Origin: Gallionella sp.
GTDB lineage: Bacteria; Pseudomonadota; Gammaproteobacteria; Burkholderiales; Gallionellaceae
Direction: 5' to 3'
Assembly (NCBI GenBank): GCA_028710525.1
Contig: JAQTTY010000002.1
Span: 124,001 to 188,000 of the forward strand
DNA: 64,000 nt
Shown here: positions 62,512 to 64,000 of the stretch, one piece after another
Layout: each line of letters starts with the position of its first letter
Numbering within the stretch: the stretch's first letter is position 1
Notes under the pieces: generated by a model
What the model saw: the letters and a program-made list of their open reading frames with translations, nothing else
Databases searched by the model: none
Told to the model about the DNA's origin: nothing
Position numbers and translations under genes: made by a program

Positions 62512-64000
62512 TTTGATGTTCCAGGTGGGTTGTTATCGGGAGTCCTCGCGGCGGACAATTGCACCGCCTCTTCCAACGCTAGCAGAAATTCGTCTAGCTT
62601 GATCGGCTTGGTGAGATAGCGAAAGAAGCCCGCTTGCAGGCCTTGCTCGATGTCGCGCGGCATCGCATTCGCGCTGAGTGCCAGCACCGGGATGTGCTGG
62701 GTGCGTGGATCTGCCCCTAATAGCTGCATCGCTTGCGTGCCATTGATACCGGGCAGATTGATGTCCATCAGGATGATGTCGGGTAGATGTTCAAGTGCCA
62801 TGGCGATGCCCAACTTGCCATCGCGCGCACTTAACATCTTGAACTGGGCATGGCGGCTGATGATCTGTTCGACCAGAATCAGATTGGCCGGATTGTCTTC
62901 CACATAAAGTAGCGTGCGTAGCGCAGTATCCATGCCCATGTCCATGCCCATGCCCATGTGCGTGGAGGTTGGCAGTGACACATCGCGTATCAGTTCGAAC
63001 CAGAATTCGCTGCCCACCCCCGGAGTACTTTCCACTCCTAGCGTGCCGCCCATCAGTTCGACCAGTTGCTTGGTAACGACCAGTCCTATGCCGGTACCTT
63101 CTTCCGTACCACTTTCCTGACCGAGGCGATTGAAGGGTTGGAACAGTTGCTGCAACTGTTGTGGAGAAAGACCCATGCCGCTGTCTTTGATGGTGACGCG
63201 GATGCGTTGCGGTGTACTTAGGCTGCAAGTCACATCCACCGTACCTTGCTCGCGGTTGTATTTCACGGCGTTGGAGAGCAGGTTGGCCAGCACCTGTTTG
63301 ACGCGGGTGCGGTCGGCATAGGCGCACCAGCTAGTCTCGAAGGGGTGGAAGTTCACTCGTATACCGTGTTGCTGCGCTTGTGATTCGATCATCGCTTGGC
63401 ATTCGTGCATCACTTCCGTTAGCGCGACAGGTTCATGCGACAGCGACAACTTGCCCGATTCGATCACCGCCAGATCGAGGATCTCGTTGATCAGTTCGAG
63501 GAGATACCAGCCGGCCTTGGTGATGTGATGCAGCCGTTCGGCTTGTGTGCTGGTGGGTGCGGGCGTACCCGATTCGAGCAATTGTGCGAAGCCCAGGATG
63601 GCATTCAGCGGTGTGCGCAGTTCATGGCTCATACGCGACAGGAAAGTCGATTTGGCGTGGTTCGCGTTCTCCGCCAAAGCGGTGGTTAGCTCCAGTTCGG
63701 TGTTCTTTTTTTGCAGCTTGTCATACAGTTGCACACGCTCTGCTTCCACCTGTTTGCGTGCGGTATTGTCTGTGCCGATCAGCAGATAACCGATGATGTT
63801 GCTTTGCGCATCGCGCAACGCGGTGACCGACACTACGGCGGGAAAACGGCTGCCGTCTTTGCGGATATAGGTCAAATCGTAAATATCCTCTATGCCCCGC
63901 GAGGCCTTGAACACCAAGGCTTCAAAGCCCGCCGCGATGGGGGTGTTTAATGCCTCGCTGAGCTCCGCCGCACGTATGATGACTTCAAGCGGATCGGAGA
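62508..64000 (-). CDS. Hybrid sensor kinase (PAS-HisKA-HATPase-REC), cut by window edge
   Basis: The open frame continues past 64000, so the N-terminus is missing. The visible PAS part closely matches the duplicated PAS of the 57938-60475 kinase. The kinase core shows SRMSHELRTPLNAILGFAQLL and ATPase boxes VLANLLSNAVKYN and GTGIGLVVTKQLVELMGG. The receiver acceptor lies in IILMDINLPGING. Between ATPase and receiver is a methionine-rich linker (HMGMGMDMGMD). An apparent start near 63917 is an internal TTG. Confidence 0.9.
   Translation of the reverse strand, partial: SDPLEVIIRAAELSEALNTPIAAGFEALVFKASRGIEDIYDLTYIRKDGSRFPAVVSVTALRDAQSNIIGYLLIGTDNTARKQVEAERVQLYDKLQKKNTELELTTALAENANHAKSTFLSRMSHELRTPLNAILGFAQLLESGTPAPTSTQAERLHHITKAGWYLLELINEILDLAVIESGKLSLSHEPVALTEVMHECQAMIESQAQQHGIRVNFHPFETSWCAYADRTRVKQVLANLLSNAVKYNREQGTVDVTCSLSTPQRIRVTIKDSGMGLSPQQLQQLFQPFNRLGQESGTEEGTGIGLVVTKQLVELMGGTLGVESTPGVGSEFWFELIRDVSLPTSTHMGMGMDMGMDTALRTLLYVEDNPANLILVEQIISRHAQFKMLSARDGKLGIAMALEHLPDIILMDINLPGINGTQAMQLLGADPRTQHIPVLALSANAMPRDIEQGLQAGFFRYLTKPIKLDEFLLALEEAVQLSAARTPDNNPPGTSK
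62931..62958 (-). repeat. Hexanucleotide repeat encoding a Met-rich linker
   Basis: Four CATGCC/CATGTC units followed by CATG encode alternating methionines (MGMGMDMGMD) between ATPase and receiver domains. Unit changes would keep frame and only alter linker length. Confidence 0.85.

Overview
This window looks like chromosomal DNA from a betaproteobacterium, most probably of the Nitrosomonadales/Gallionellaceae type that includes neutrophilic iron oxidisers. The assignment rests on gene content: a beta-type housekeeping background (rpsD-rpoA-rplQ, cysK, uvrA-MFS-ssb, purM-purN, hda, argD-argF-argG, rpsT-murJ) combined with a decaheme cytochrome/porin (MtoAB/MtrAB-type) operon. No marker gives a species name. 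I saw no rRNA, tRNA, CRISPR array, transposase or phage gene.

Layout. 1-9.3 kb: end of the alpha ribosomal operon, cysK, arfB, a YjdF-like membrane protein, uvrA, an MFS carrier and ssb. 9.5-13.6 kb: a TorS/TorT-like hybrid kinase and periplasmic binding protein. 13.6-22.1 kb: desaturase, rsmB, two DUF3108 proteins, purN, purM, then a forward AI-2E carrier-hda-HAD operon. 22.5-26.2 kb: a membrane/stress cluster (yqhA, a 36-residue membrane peptide, terC, htpX) with a divergent NhaR-like LysR regulator. 26.7-29.1 kb: a signalling operon with a PAS-like/zinc-ribbon protein, a class III cyclase behind a degenerate receiver, a small helical protein and a stand-alone BLUF blue-light sensor.

29.2-39.3 kb is the most striking part. 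A reverse operon encodes a PhnD-like periplasmic binding protein, a histidine kinase and a sigma-54 response regulator, the same architecture as the AioX-AioS-AioR arsenite regulator. It diverges from a forward operon encoding a nine-site multiheme c/cytochrome b fusion (CbcL-like), a monoheme cytochrome c, a decaheme MtoA/MtrA and an MtoB/MtrB barrel. Together these could carry electrons between the cell surface and the quinone pool. The divergent region holds a good sigma-54 promoter in front of the cytochrome operon and three copies of a 16-bp dyad (GTTAC-N6-GTAAC type), which gives a testable regulatory circuit.

39.6-47.5 kb: osmC-like, yajL, PAP2, yajQ, ppnP, a macro-domain protein and argG-argF-argD. 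Directly behind argF lie two tandem 50-codon ORFs. Each ends in a copy of the ArgF C-terminus that differs from argF and from the other copy almost only at synonymous positions; inverted repeats follow. 47.7-55.7 kb: murJ, a soluble kinase with a receiver-TPR protein, a YkgJ-like protein, a SUMF1-domain protein, a repeat-bearing probable envelope protein and a second AI-2E carrier. 55.9-64 kb: a reverse cluster of hybrid PAS kinases, two receiver-PAS proteins, a receiver-HD-GYP phosphodiesterase and a receiver-GGDEF cyclase, i.e. a phosphorelay feeding c-di-GMP turnover. It runs off the right edge.
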